From: Roseinatronobacter monicus
Lineage (GTDB): Bacteria > Pseudomonadota > Alphaproteobacteria > Rhodobacterales > Rhodobacteraceae
Assembly (NCBI RefSeq): GCF_006716865.1
Contig: NZ_VFPT01000001.1
Location: 3,095,001 to 3,159,000, forward strand
Direction: 5' to 3'
Length of the DNA: 64,000 bases
Made by a program: the position numbers and the translations under genes. Below, in pieces: positions 35,224 to 44,060 of this stretch. A model generated the notes under the pieces. It was given only the letters and a program-made list of their open reading frames with translations. It was not told the origin of the DNA and did no database searches. Numbering within the stretch: position 1 is the stretch's first letter; every line of letters starts with the position of its first letter.

Positions 35224-35399
35224 CCCGCCTGCCCCAGCGCAAAACCGGAACCTGCACCCCTGCGCCGCAATCCTGATGGCCACACAAGGGTGTGATGTCT
35301 GATGTGGCTTTGTGTCGGAACCATCGGGGCCAAAGTTCATTTCCTAAGCATACGTGAAATGCACCTGTGTTTCGCATCGCAAAAGAAACGGAGCCAACC

Positions 35400-36027
35400 A
35401 TGTTGAAGAAACTTCTTGCCACGACAGCCCTGAGTGCTTTGCTTATCGGACCTGCATTCGCACAGGATACGCAGCCGACAGATGACCCGATTGAGGCCCC
35501 CTGCCGATGCGCCCGATGCCAGCGAAGATCCGATGACCGACCCGCTGGCTGATCCGGCTGATGACCCAATGGCTGATCCAGCCGACGATCCGATGGCTGA
35601 CCCGGCTGACGACCCGATGGCCGGTCCTGTTGACGATCCGCTCGCAGACCCTGCTGACGATCCGATGACCGAGCCTGCTGACGATCCAATGGCTGATCCA
35701 GCCGAAGATCCGATGGCAGACGACATGGATATGGACACGACGCCCAATGGCGATACGGTTCTGGCGGATGACGTGATCGGTGCGGACCTGCTGGGTTTTG
35801 ACGGCGAGGTTATCGCAACTGTCGATGACGTCGTTCTGGACGCAACCGGTGGAATCGAGTCAATTCTTGTGGATGTTGGCGGTTTCCTTGGTCTTGGCGC
35901 GACAACAGTGGAAATCCCATTCGCTGATGTGACAGTCGAAACGGATGACGCTGGTGACACGGTTCTCAGGTCGCAATTTACGTCTGATGACTTGGAAGCA
36001 ATGCCAGAATATGAAGAAGAAGTCTGA
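35400..36027 (+). pseudogene. Secreted PRC-barrel protein with DPMADPAD repeats, one-base frameshift
   Basis: The gene starts with a clear signal peptide (MLKKLLATTALSALLIGPAFA). It then loses its frame in the run of five C at 35497-35501. Removing one C gives a continuous 208-residue protein: signal peptide, a low-complexity acidic stretch with 8-residue repeats ADPADDPM (about 45-110), and a PRC-barrel domain (VLADDVIGADLLGFDGEVIATVDDV and later). As it stands the translation stops after about 50 residues. It is either a real frameshift, a phase-variable homopolymer, or a sequencing error. PRC-barrel proteins with such leaders are common envelope proteins in this group, with unknown role. 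Confidence 0.7.
35536..35720 (+). repeat. 24-bp tandem coding repeats (ADPADDPM)
   Basis: About seven to eight degenerate copies of a 24-base unit encode the Asp/Pro/Ala/Met-rich stretch of the PRC-barrel protein. The copies vary mainly at third codon positions, so selection on the peptide is likely. Confidence 0.75.
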
Positions 36028-36060
36028 AGGTAATTCATATATCTTCACGACCTTAGATAC

Positions 36061-36084
36061 TCCGGGCGGTGCCAGCCGCCCGGA
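36061..36084 (+). terminator. Rho-independent-like terminator after the PRC-barrel gene
   Basis: Perfect 9-bp stem TCCGGGCGG / CCGCCCGGA with a 6-base loop, followed by CTGTTCTGT. It lies 34 bases after the PRC-barrel stop codon. The T-tract is weak. Confidence 0.65.
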
Positions 36085-36245
36085 CTGTTCTGTGCGAAAC
36101 ATGGTATCCAATTTACCTGCCAAGGCCCGGTTTCCGAGCAAGTGATGTGCAGTAATCGGAAACCGATCTGACAGAGGCACATATGCGTCAAGGCGTATCG
36201 GCCCTTCGTTGCGGGGCGCCCCCCTTCGCTTGCACCGCCACAAAG

Positions 36246-36271
36246 GGCAGCGCGAGTGTTCCCGCGCTGCC
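36246..36271 (-). terminator. Hairpin downstream of the haem receptor gene
   Basis: Perfect 9-bp stem GGCAGCGCG / CGCGCTGCC with an 8-base loop, 41 bases after the stop of the leftward receptor gene. There is only a short CTTTG tail on the leftward side, so termination is probable but not certain. Confidence 0.5.
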
Positions 36272-36311
36272 AGTGGCTTGCCTGTATTTCCTGCCTTCCT
36301 TGGAGGGTTTT

Positions 36312-38183
36312 CTACCAGGAAAATTGCCGGGCGACAGACAGTCGAATGTCGCGTCCGCGTCTGGGTTCATTGCTGGTCAGACCGCCATTCAAGACATTTC
36401 GATACTGCTTGTTGAGCACGTTATTGACCGCAAGGTGAACTTCCAGCCCCGCCATCGCGCCCTGATCGGGCCGCCACGTGGCAAACAGGTCATTGACGCC
36501 ATAACCGGGGAACGCATCACCGTTTGCGCGCGTGGCCTGGCGCACGAATGTGCCGCGCCAGCCATATTCCAGCGTCTGATCGAAAGCGCGCGCGCCCAAC
36601 TCCAGAACCAGCTCATCTGCCGGGGTGGAATTCAGCCGTTCGCCGCTGGTCTGATCAGTTCCCAGAATGCGCGAATACGCGAATTTCCCGAAAACCGCGT
36701 CGGCGTCATAGCCGCCTTCCAACTCGATCCCGCGGATATGCGCGCGCGCGATATTGGCATATGTCTCCGGAACTGCTGCTCCTGGCCGTTCAATCTTGTC
36801 CGTCACACGGTTGCTAAAGGCCGTCAGTTTGAAATCCAGACTGTCGCCCTCAGCAAAAAGATCGCGCCCACCGTAGGAGAAGCCCGCTTCCAGCGTGCGC
36901 GCGCGCTCTGGCCGCAGGTCCAGCGAGGTGGTCTTGCCTGCCCCAGAGGCAACATCGAACATCTCATCAATGGATGGCGCGCGTTCGGTTTGCGACACGG
37001 ACCCGAACACTGCCCAGTCTTGCGACAACTTGTAGTGCAGCGCCAATGATGCGACCCGCGCGGTGTGGCTGCGCTTCTCGCCATTCACAACTTCGTCTGA
37101 GGGCATCAGCGTAATCCGGTCGGCGCGCAGGCCCAGCACAGCAGTCTGGCGTTCATCCCAGATAAATTCGTTTTGCAAAAACAGCCCATAGCGACGATCT
37201 GTCCCTTCGGGGTGAAAGGAAATCGCACCGGATTCGCGCTGTGCTTTGCGATCCAGATCAGACGCCGCAACCCCGACAGTCAGGTAGTTCTCCCATCCCG
37301 CACCTTGAAAGGTGAACCGGTTTTGCGCCCGCAAAGCCAGTGTACGATATTCGTAGACCGTATCCTCGAACAGCGGGTTGCCGATAAGCGAGGGCATGCC
37401 GGGTTCGGCATTCTTCTGATCGATCAGCGTGCGCGAATAGGTCAGTGCGACGCGACTGTCCAACCAAGGATTGCCGCTGGCAGGATTGGTCCAGAGCAGA
37501 GTTGCCGTGTCATCCTGTGCCTTGCGGTCCACTGTCCCGAACGCGGGCGCAAGCGCATAGGCGGAGTAATTCGCGCCATCCTCGTCACTCAGCCAGCGCA
37601 ACAATGACAGGCTGAGGGTCTGTTCATTGCCATCCCCGAAGCGGTAAGTCCCCTTCAGCAACCCGGATGTGCCGGCCATGCCCGAACCCTCAACCCGCGT
37701 GCCGTCGCCGGATTTGTAATCACCCTCGCGGCGATGGTTCAGCGCGGCCAGCATCTCGAAACTCTCGCCAAAGCGCTGTGCCAGAATGACCGACCCCAGC
37801 GTACCGGACCCGTTGGTATTGCCAGCGGCTTTCACCCGCACTGTGGTGGTTTCGCCCGGTTGCAGAAAATCGGCAGCATCTTTGGTTTCAAATGCGACAA
37901 CACCCCCCAAAGCGCCCGAACCATGCAGCGCAGACGAGGCCGGACCACGCAGGATTTCCACCCGCTTATACAGCTCCGGTTCACCAAAGAACTGGCCCAG
38001 ACGGTAAAGCTCACCGTATTTTTCGGCCCCGTCCACTGTGATGATGATGCGGTTCTGATCCGACGCGGTGCTGCCGATCCCGCGAATGTTGAAGCTTTGC
38101 CCCGTCATGCGGTCGCCACCAAAGGCTGTCGCGCCCGGAACGGTCCGCAGCAGATCGCCCGGCTTTGCGCCTTTTGTGTGGTG
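36312..38183 (-). pseudogene. hmuR: TonB-dependent haem receptor lacking its N-terminus
   Basis: The open frame covers the plug from KPGDLLRTVPGATAF onward (NIRGIG, VEILRGPASSALHGSGALGGVVAFETKDA) and the complete 22-strand barrel to the final RLSVARQFSW, whose terminal aromatic residue is typical. A TGA lies in frame at 38184-38186, upstream of KPGD. No signal peptide or TonB box is found in any frame. The only in-frame ATG (38108) falls inside the plug. Outer-membrane targeting would fail, so this looks like a 5'-truncated gene. It lies downstream of hmuV and in the same direction, 96 bases away. Confidence 0.72.
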
Positions 38184-38279
38184 TCATCGGTATCCCCTTG
38201 TTTTGCTCTTCTGGCTGGCGATACCGCTGGCATTGTGGTCACTGCGCTAATTAACCCTAGCGAAAGAGTCAAGATTAGT

Positions 38280-39068
38280 TCAGGCTATTTCTGCCGACTG
38301 TGGCAGGATAAATGCCGCACCGGGTTCGGGCAGGCTGGAGACGCGCAAACGGCAGCCATAGGCGCGCGACAGGTTCTGATCGGTCAGCACCTCGGCCACC
38401 GCGCCATGTGCAAGAACGCGCCCGTCCAGCATCAGAACCACGCGGTCGGCAAACATGGCCGTCAGGTTCAGGTCATGCATGACCGCCACCACACCCCCGC
38501 CCGCCCGCGCGAAGCGGCGCGCCAGATGCATGACCTGCAACTGATGCCCGATATCAAGGGCTGCGACGGGTTCATCCAGAAACAGCCAGCGCGGAATGCC
38601 CTCCTGAACCGGCTCCCAGACTTGCAACAGCACGCGGGCCAGTTGCGCGCGGGCCTGTTCGCCGCCCGACAATTCCTGAAAAAAGCGCCCACCATAGCCC
38701 GTCAGCCCGACCCGCTCCAAGGCACGGGCGGGCAGTTGCGCGGCATCCGCGCGCAATGCCAGCCGCCCGATCAACCCCAGCCGCACAACCTCATGCACAG
38801 TAAAGGGAAAGGCAAGCTGGCTTGATTGAGGCAGCACCGCGCGCCGTTCGGCCAGCGCATGGGCCGGCAGAGCGCGCATGTCCAGACCATCCAGCGTGAC
38901 GGTACCACGATAGGCCAGATCGCCAGTGATGGCGCGCAACAATGTGGTCTTGCCGGACCCGTTGGGGCCAACGATCACAGTCATCTCGCCCGCTTTTGCG
39001 TGCAAAAAGGCCCTATCCAGCACGGGGTTGCGCCCAAGGCTTACGGAAATCTCGTGTGCATCCAGCAT
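38280..39068 (-). CDS. hmuV: Haem ABC importer, ATP-binding protein
   Basis: A 262-residue ATPase. Walker A is GPNGSGKTT, the signature is LSGGEQARAQLARVL, Walker B is WLFLDEPVAALD, and the switch His is in AVMHDLNL. The start at 39068 (MLDAHEISV) follows hmuU by 7 bases, and the longer frame lies inside hmuU. Length and the HmuV-like LRVSSLPEPGAAFILPQS end fit. It is the fourth gene of hmuSTUV. Confidence 0.85.
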   Translation of the reverse strand: MLDAHEISVSLGRNPVLDRAFLHAKAGEMTVIVGPNGSGKTTLLRAITGDLAYRGTVTLDGLDMRALPAHALAERRAVLPQSSQLAFPFTVHEVVRLGLIGRLALRADAAQLPARALERVGLTGYGGRFFQELSGGEQARAQLARVLLQVWEPVQEGIPRWLFLDEPVAALDIGHQLQVMHLARRFARAGGGVVAVMHDLNLTAMFADRVVLMLDGRVLAHGAVAEVLTDQNLSRAYGCRLRVSSLPEPGAAFILPQSAEIA

Positions 39069-39075
39069 CCCGGCC

Positions 39076-40155
39076 TCACATATCCACGATGCCGCGCCGG
39101 CGCAGCAATATCCACAGGAAGATCGGCCCGCCCAGAACAGCGGTGACAATGCCGATGGGCAGTTCCGCAGGCGCGATAATCAGGCGCGAGATGATGTCGG
39201 CCAGCAAGAGCAACCCCGCGCCCAGAAGTGCCGCCGCAGGCAGCAAGAAGCGATGATCCGGCCCCATGACCAGCCGCAGCAAATGCGGCACGACAATCCC
39301 GATAAAGCCGATCCCGCCCGACACTGCGACCGCAGCGCCCGTTGCCGCAGCGACTGTCAGAATGGCGAAGTTCTTCATCCGCTGCACTGCGATGCCCAGA
39401 TGCGCCGCCGCCCCTTCGCCCAAGGCAAGCCCGTTGAGTGCGCGCGCCAGCAGGGGGGCGGCCAGCAGCGCCAGAACCATGATCGGTGCCGCCGCTGACA
39501 GCTTGGCCCAGCTTGCGCCCGCCAGTGACCCCAGCCCCCAAAAGGTCAGATCGCGCAGTTGCTGGTCGTCCGCGATATAAACCAGAATACCGGTCAATGC
39601 CCCCGACAGCGCGCCCAGCGCAATGCCCGCCAGCAGCATGGTCGCCACCGATGTGCGCCCTGCCCGCGTAGACACGCGGTACAGGATCAGCGTTGTCGCC
39701 CAGCCCCCCAGAAACGCCGCCAGCGGCACCAGATGCATACCTGCAATCGCCAGCAGGGTCGGGGGCAAAAGCGCGCCCAGTACAATCGCCAGCACAGCCC
39801 CCAGACCCGCACCAGCCCCCACACCCACAATGCCCGGATCGGCCAACGGGTTGCGAAACAGTCCTTGCATGACCGCCCCCGATACAGCCAGTGACGCCCC
39901 GACCAGCAGCCCCGTCAGCAAGCGCGGCAGGCGGATGTCGAACAGCACCACGCGTTCACGCACGCTCAGCGCCTCGCCTGTTATCCATTTGCCCAAGACT
40001 TCGGTCAGGGACACGCCCGCAGCCCCAGTGCCCAAGGATGCAACCGAGGCCATAGCGACAAACCCCACCAGCGCCAGTATCGTAACACGCGCGCGGATCG
40101 AACGGTCCCCGGTTGCGGCCTGCGCGCCGCCGCGCTCCATCGGCATGGCCACCAT
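39076..40155 (-). CDS. hmuU: Haem ABC importer, FecCD-type permease
   Basis: A 359-residue permease with about nine to ten hydrophobic segments. RLPRLLTGLLVGASLAVSG, GLFRNPLADPGIVGVGAGAGLGAV and GFIGIVVPHLLRLVMGPDHR are hallmarks of the FecCD family. ATG 40155 begins four bases after the hmuT stop. It imports haem across the inner membrane with HmuV. Confidence 0.85.
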   Translation of the reverse strand: MVAMPMERGGAQAATGDRSIRARVTILALVGFVAMASVASLGTGAAGVSLTEVLGKWITGEALSVRERVVLFDIRLPRLLTGLLVGASLAVSGAVMQGLFRNPLADPGIVGVGAGAGLGAVLAIVLGALLPPTLLAIAGMHLVPLAAFLGGWATTLILYRVSTRAGRTSVATMLLAGIALGALSGALTGILVYIADDQQLRDLTFWGLGSLAGASWAKLSAAAPIMVLALLAAPLLARALNGLALGEGAAAHLGIAVQRMKNFAILTVAAATGAAVAVSGGIGFIGIVVPHLLRLVMGPDHRFLLPAAALLGAGLLLLADIISRLIIAPAELPIGIVTAVLGGPIFLWILLRRRGIVDM

Positions 40156-40159
40156 GCGC

Positions 40160-41002
40160 TCAGCCCTCTTGCTGCGGCGCGGGGTAGAGGGCGCGGTGCA
40201 GATCTTGCGCGGCTTCCGCCGTGCGCGGACCAAAGCCCAGCAGATAGATGCCATTCATGCGCAGCACCGCTGCATTCTCTGCCGCAGGGGTCAGCCCCAG
40301 CGCAGGATGGGCCAGTATTTCGGCATCTGAAAGCGCGTGATCCCCGCCACGGTCCATCATCAGGATCACATCAGGGGCAGCGGCAGTAATCGCCTCGTCG
40401 CTGAGCAGGCGGTAGCCTGCAAAATCGTCAAAGGCATTGGCACCGCCCGCCAGTTCTATCATCGCACTGGCCCCTGTGTCCCGCCCCGCCGCATTGATGC
40501 GACCGCCCTGCGCCGACAGCACGAACATCACCCGCTTGGGCGTTGTCACAGCACCGGTCGCTTCGGACAGGGCGGCGAACTCGGCCTCTAGCTGTGCGAC
40601 CAGCGCGTCACCCGCTTGTACTGCATCGAGGTGCCGGGCGACGGTTTTCACGCGCTCCAGCACCGCAGACGGGCTTGGGTCTTCGGTCACCTGCACAAAC
40701 GGGACCGCGGCTGCCTGCATGATCTGCACAGTCTCGGACGGGCCAGACCCTTCTGAAGCAAGGATCAGGTCAGGGTCCAGCGCCAACAACCCCTCGGGCG
40801 AGAGGGCGCGCATATAGCCGACATCCGGCAGTGCTTCGACCGCGGGGGGGAAGCTGGCGGTTGTGTCGCGCCCGACAAGGCGGTGGTCCTGCCCCAGCGC
40901 ATAGACGATTTCCGCCAACCCACCGCCGACAACGACAACGCGGTCCTGTGCGCTCAGCGGGGTGGCAAGCGCCGCGAGAAGTAGGGTGTATCGCAGCATC
41001 AT
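40160..41002 (-). CDS. hmuT: Periplasmic haem-binding protein
   Basis: A 280-residue protein with a short signal peptide (MMLRYTLLLAALATPLSA). The mature part has the single-helix-linked fold of metal/haem binding proteins (VVVGGGLAEIVYALGQDHRLVGRD, ALSPEGLLALDPDLILAS, GSGPSETVQIMQ). It delivers haem from the outer-membrane receptor to HmuUV. It starts one codon before the end of hmuS or directly after it, within the tight hmuSTUV operon. Confidence 0.85.
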   Translation of the reverse strand: MMLRYTLLLAALATPLSAQDRVVVVGGGLAEIVYALGQDHRLVGRDTTASFPPAVEALPDVGYMRALSPEGLLALDPDLILASEGSGPSETVQIMQAAAVPFVQVTEDPSPSAVLERVKTVARHLDAVQAGDALVAQLEAEFAALSEATGAVTTPKRVMFVLSAQGGRINAAGRDTGASAMIELAGGANAFDDFAGYRLLSDEAITAAAPDVILMMDRGGDHALSDAEILAHPALGLTPAAENAAVLRMNGIYLLGFGPRTAEAAQDLHRALYPAPQQEG

Positions 41003-42037
41003 TTATTCCCCCGCCTTGCGCGGCAATCCCTCGACCAGTGCCGTAAAGGCAGCGGTATCGGGGTCGCGTTTGCCGAAGATCTGCACGATCAGGGCACCGT
41101 CCGCATCGAATGCCTCGATGGAATGGGCCATGCCGTCGCGGATCGGTTTGATCACATGCCAGGCTTCCGCAATATGATCGGCGCGCAGATGCAGGTTAAA
41201 GCGCGGGTCCAGCACATTGATCCATGGCCCCATCGGCTCTACCCGTGCGACAGGCCCGCCGTGGATCTGGATGCAGCCCTGATTGCCCACAAAGATCATC
41301 AGCGCAATCGCATCCTTGGCCGCCGCGTGCAAAAGCTTCGTGACCGCGCCCGTGGCCAGCTCGAATGCCCAAGGGGCCCCCGCCACGCGATACGCGCCAA
41401 GGCGGTTCATCTTCAGTTTCGAGGCAAGGCGCAGGAATTGGTGGGTATCGGTCAGCGCGCCCCATTCACTGCGCAATTCATCAGCCTTGTCGTGCCGCAG
41501 CTTCGCCGCTTCCACGGGCTTGCGCGCGGCAAGGGTGATGTCATCCGACTGATCGCCCAGCCGCAAATCCTGCACCAACCGATCAAAAGCGGCGCGGTCC
41601 GACACATCGGTCAGAAACACCTTATGAACCGCATCGCCCGCCGCATCGAACACCTGTACCGAGGGGCACGGGCCGTCCAATAGCGCAAAGCCATGCACCC
41701 AATGCTTGGGAAACATCCGCAGGTCGATCTCTGCGCCCAGCACCATCGAGGCATGTGGGCCGGAATGAAAATCTTCATAAGTGCCGGTAAGTTCATGCAC
41801 ACAAGACACATTGCGCGTCAGCGCCATAACATCGCCCAGCGCTTGAATGGCAGGCATCAGCCGGTCCACCGCGGGATCAATCCGCACCACTTTTACGCCA
41901 TCGACATGGGCGGCGACCAGCGCGGCTTCGGTCACGCCCAAAGTGTCGGCCAGATCGCGGGCGCGGGTTTTTGGGGCGTCTGCGCGGGCGCGGCGCAGAT
42001 CGGCGGGGGAAACGGGGGCGAGAGTGTCCAGCGTCAT
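41003..42037 (-). CDS. hmuS: Haem-degrading/chaperone protein
   Basis: A 344-residue HemS/HmuS-type protein with two repeated halves (about 20-175 and 190-340). Recognisable pieces are VMALTRNVSCVHELTGTY, MVLGAEIDLRMFPKHWVHGFAL, and in the second half GNQGCIQIHGGPVARVEPMGPWINVLDPRFNLHLR. It receives haem from HmuUV in the cytoplasm and stores or degrades it. It is the first gene of the leftward operon, divergent from the exbB-tonB unit. Confidence 0.86.
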   Translation of the reverse strand: MTLDTLAPVSPADLRRARADAPKTRARDLADTLGVTEAALVAAHVDGVKVVRIDPAVDRLMPAIQALGDVMALTRNVSCVHELTGTYEDFHSGPHASMVLGAEIDLRMFPKHWVHGFALLDGPCPSVQVFDAAGDAVHKVFLTDVSDRAAFDRLVQDLRLGDQSDDITLAARKPVEAAKLRHDKADELRSEWGALTDTHQFLRLASKLKMNRLGAYRVAGAPWAFELATGAVTKLLHAAAKDAIALMIFVGNQGCIQIHGGPVARVEPMGPWINVLDPRFNLHLRADHIAEAWHVIKPIRDGMAHSIEAFDADGALIVQIFGKRDPDTAAFTALVEGLPRKAGE

Positions 42038-42130
42038 TGAAAAGCTCCTGAGGTTGTCACGGGTCTGATGGGGTCAGGCGCATGTCTGGCTCAGGGCTGG
42101 ATGGCGCATGAAGCGGGGTACGCTTCATTC

Positions 42131-42160
42131 TTGACAGTTTTACTAAGACAATGCTAACGC
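42131..42160 (+). promoter_or_regulatory. Candidate promoter of the exbB-tonB operon
   Basis: TTGACA (42131-42136) is a perfect -35 hexamer, and a weak CTAACG stands about 18 bases later. It is about 80 bases before the first gene, in the 200-base divergent region shared with hmuS. Iron control (Fur/RirA/Irr) is expected for such genes, but I do not see a convincing box. Confidence 0.35.
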
Positions 42161-42237
42161 CCCTGCAAGCAGAAATTCTGCCGACTGCCAGCCTCGTGCC
42201 AGCCTTTCCCAAAATACTGAACCGAGAAGGCAGCGTT

Positions 42238-42630
42238 ATGCGCGTATTGGCTATTTTATTGGGCCTTGGCCTGTCGCCTGTGATGGCGGACACCCTTTCC
42301 ATCCAGCTGGATCAGGCCAATTCCGGCGCGGATCAGTGCCAGTTGGTCTTTGTGTTGGACAACAAGACCGAGACAGAGTTCACGCAGCTTCAGGCCGAAG
42401 TGGTGCTTTTGAACACCGCATCCCGCGTGCTGCGCCTCAGCCTGCTGGATTTCCAGTCCCTGCCTGCACACGGGATGCGGGTGCGCAGTTTCAACCTGCC
42501 CAATCTTGACTGCGCAGATGTCGGGCGGGTGCTGTTCAACGCAATGGGGCCGTGCACACCGCTGGCCGCCAGTGCCTGCACCGCCGCGCTGACCGTCAGC
42601 AGCGAAACGGAAATCGAGGTGCTGAAATGA
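42238..42630 (+). CDS. Small exported protein at the head of the exb-tonB operon
   Basis: A 130-residue protein with a signal peptide (about residues 1-17, ending in SPVMA). The mature part has four Cys (in DQCQL, LDCADV, GPCTP and SACTA) that could form disulphides in the periplasm, and a beta-rich pattern (CQLVFVLDNKTETEFTQLQAEVVLLN). I do not recognise the family. The 4-base ATGA overlap with exbB indicates translational coupling and a role with the TonB system. Confidence 0.65.
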   Translation: MRVLAILLGLGLSPVMADTLSIQLDQANSGADQCQLVFVLDNKTETEFTQLQAEVVLLNTASRVLRLSLLDFQSLPAHGMRVRSFNLPNLDCADVGRVLFNAMGPCTPLAASACTAALTVSSETEIEVLK

Positions 42631-43298
42631 CCGGCATTCTGGACTCCGTACAGGAATTTCTGGCCCTTGGCGGCCCTGTTGTGGCGATTCTTCTGGCCAT
42701 GTCGGTGCTGGCGCTGGCGCTGGTGCTGGTCAAGCTGTGGCAATTCCAGCGCGCGGGGCTGGGTGCGCATGGCCCGATCCTTGCAGCATTGGACCAGTTC
42801 GACCGTGGCGCGCGCACTGCCGCGTTGCAACAGGCGGCAGGGGCGCGCAACCATCTGGCCCCGCTCGCTGTTCTGGCATTGCGCGCCGAGGGCGAAGGCG
42901 AGGCGCTGCGCGCGCGCCTGACGGGCCTTGCAGAAGAGGCCATCGCGCGGTTGCAATCGGGCTTTCGCCTGCTGGATTCCATCGCACAGGTGGCCCCGCT
43001 TCTGGGCTTGTTCGGCACGGTTCTGGGCATGATTACAGCGTTTCAGGCGTTGCAGGAAGCGGGCGCGAATGTGGACCCCTCTGCATTGGCCGGCGGCATT
43101 TGGGTCGCACTGCTGACGACGGCGGTGGGGCTTGGCGTGGCGATGCCCGCAGCTCTTGTGCTGACATGGTTCGAAGCGCGCGTCGCACGCGAGGCGCGGC
43201 TGGCAATCCAGATCGTTGATGTGGCGCTGTGTGCGGGGTTGGCGCAAGAGGTCTGCCCGCTGGAGGCACCCCATAACACCGGTCTTGCCCATGCCTGA
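42627..43298 (+). CDS. exbB: ExbB/MotA/TolQ-type proton channel
   Basis: A 223-residue membrane protein. The first transmembrane segment is about residues 18-38 (VVAILLAMSVLALALVLVKLW). The conserved pair LLDSIAQVAPLLGLFGTVLGMITAFQAL and GIWVALLTTAVGLGVAMPAALVLTWFEARV follows. It forms the energising complex with ExbD and TonB. It overlaps exbD by 8 bases. Confidence 0.88.
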   Translation: MTGILDSVQEFLALGGPVVAILLAMSVLALALVLVKLWQFQRAGLGAHGPILAALDQFDRGARTAALQQAAGARNHLAPLAVLALRAEGEGEALRARLTGLAEEAIARLQSGFRLLDSIAQVAPLLGLFGTVLGMITAFQALQEAGANVDPSALAGGIWVALLTTAVGLGVAMPAALVLTWFEARVAREARLAIQIVDVALCAGLAQEVCPLEAPHNTGLAHA

Positions 43299-43677
43299 GC
43301 GGCTGGACCTTACGCCTCGGCGCAGACGGTTGTCGATGACATCGCTTATCGATGTGATCTTCCTGTTGCTGTTGTTCTTCATGCTCAGTTCCACCTTTGC
43401 GCGGCAGGGCGAATTGCCGCTTGATCTGGCGATGGGCGGGGCTGCAACGCCCCCTGACACCCCGCCTGCCTTTATCCAGTTGCGCCAAGACGGGTTGCGG
43501 CTGGACGCGACCGAGACAACGCCCGAAGCGCTGCGCTCTGAATTGCAAGCGCGCGGCGAAGGGGTGCTGCTGCTAACCTTGGGGGAAGGTGTTGGCGCGC
43601 AGGGATTTGCCGAAATCTTGCACCTGCTGCAAGGGCTGTCCGGCTGGCGGCTGGCCGTGCTGGGGGCCGCACCATGA
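43291..43677 (+). CDS. exbD: ExbD-type protein 1
   Basis: A 128-residue protein with a short cytoplasmic N-terminus (LTPRRRRLSMTSLID), one membrane helix with the proton-path Asp (SLIDVIFLLLLFFMLSSTF) and a periplasmic domain. It overlaps the second exbD by 4 bases. Confidence 0.86.
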   Translation: MPERLDLTPRRRRLSMTSLIDVIFLLLLFFMLSSTFARQGELPLDLAMGGAATPPDTPPAFIQLRQDGLRLDATETTPEALRSELQARGEGVLLLTLGEGVGAQGFAEILHLLQGLSGWRLAVLGAAP

Positions 43678-44060
43678 GGCGCGCATTAGCCCTCACCCCG
43701 CGCAACCGCGCCGAACCCACGATTGCGCTGATCAATATCGTGTTTCTGATGCTGATCTTTTTTCTGATCGCAGGCAGTCTTGCACCGCGTCCGGATGCTG
43801 ACGTGGCGCTGGTCGCCCTCAACGAGATCACGACCGAGCCGCCCTCGGACGCGCTGGTCATGCTGGCCGATGGCAGTTTGCGCCATGCGGGTCAGATGCT
43901 CACCTCCGAAGCGGCCATAGCCGAATTTGCAGGGGCGGCGCGGGTGCGGCTGTTGCCAGACCGCGCAGCACCGGCGACCGATCTGGTCGCCTTGGCCCAA
44001 GGCTTGCGCGCCGCAGGGGTCGCGGAGTTGGTGATCGTGACCGAACGGGGGCTGCCATGA
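43674..44060 (+). CDS. exbD: ExbD-type protein 2
   Basis: A 128-residue second ExbD. In its membrane helix the region is ALINIVFLMLIFFLIAGSL, so Asn takes the place of the proton-carrying Asp of the usual LIDV. It may therefore be a structural partner of the first ExbD and not a proton carrier. It overlaps tonB by 4 bases. Confidence 0.8.
   Translation: MRRALALTPRNRAEPTIALINIVFLMLIFFLIAGSLAPRPDADVALVALNEITTEPPSDALVMLADGSLRHAGQMLTSEAAIAEFAGAARVRLLPDRAAPATDLVALAQGLRAAGVAELVIVTERGLP

Noticed and set aside
35337..36038. Long Ser/Gly-rich reverse-strand frame across the PRC-barrel repeats
   Set aside because: It is the mirror of the 24-base repeat, which has no stops on the other strand. There is no ribosome-binding site and no family similarity, while the forward frame has a signal peptide and a PRC barrel.
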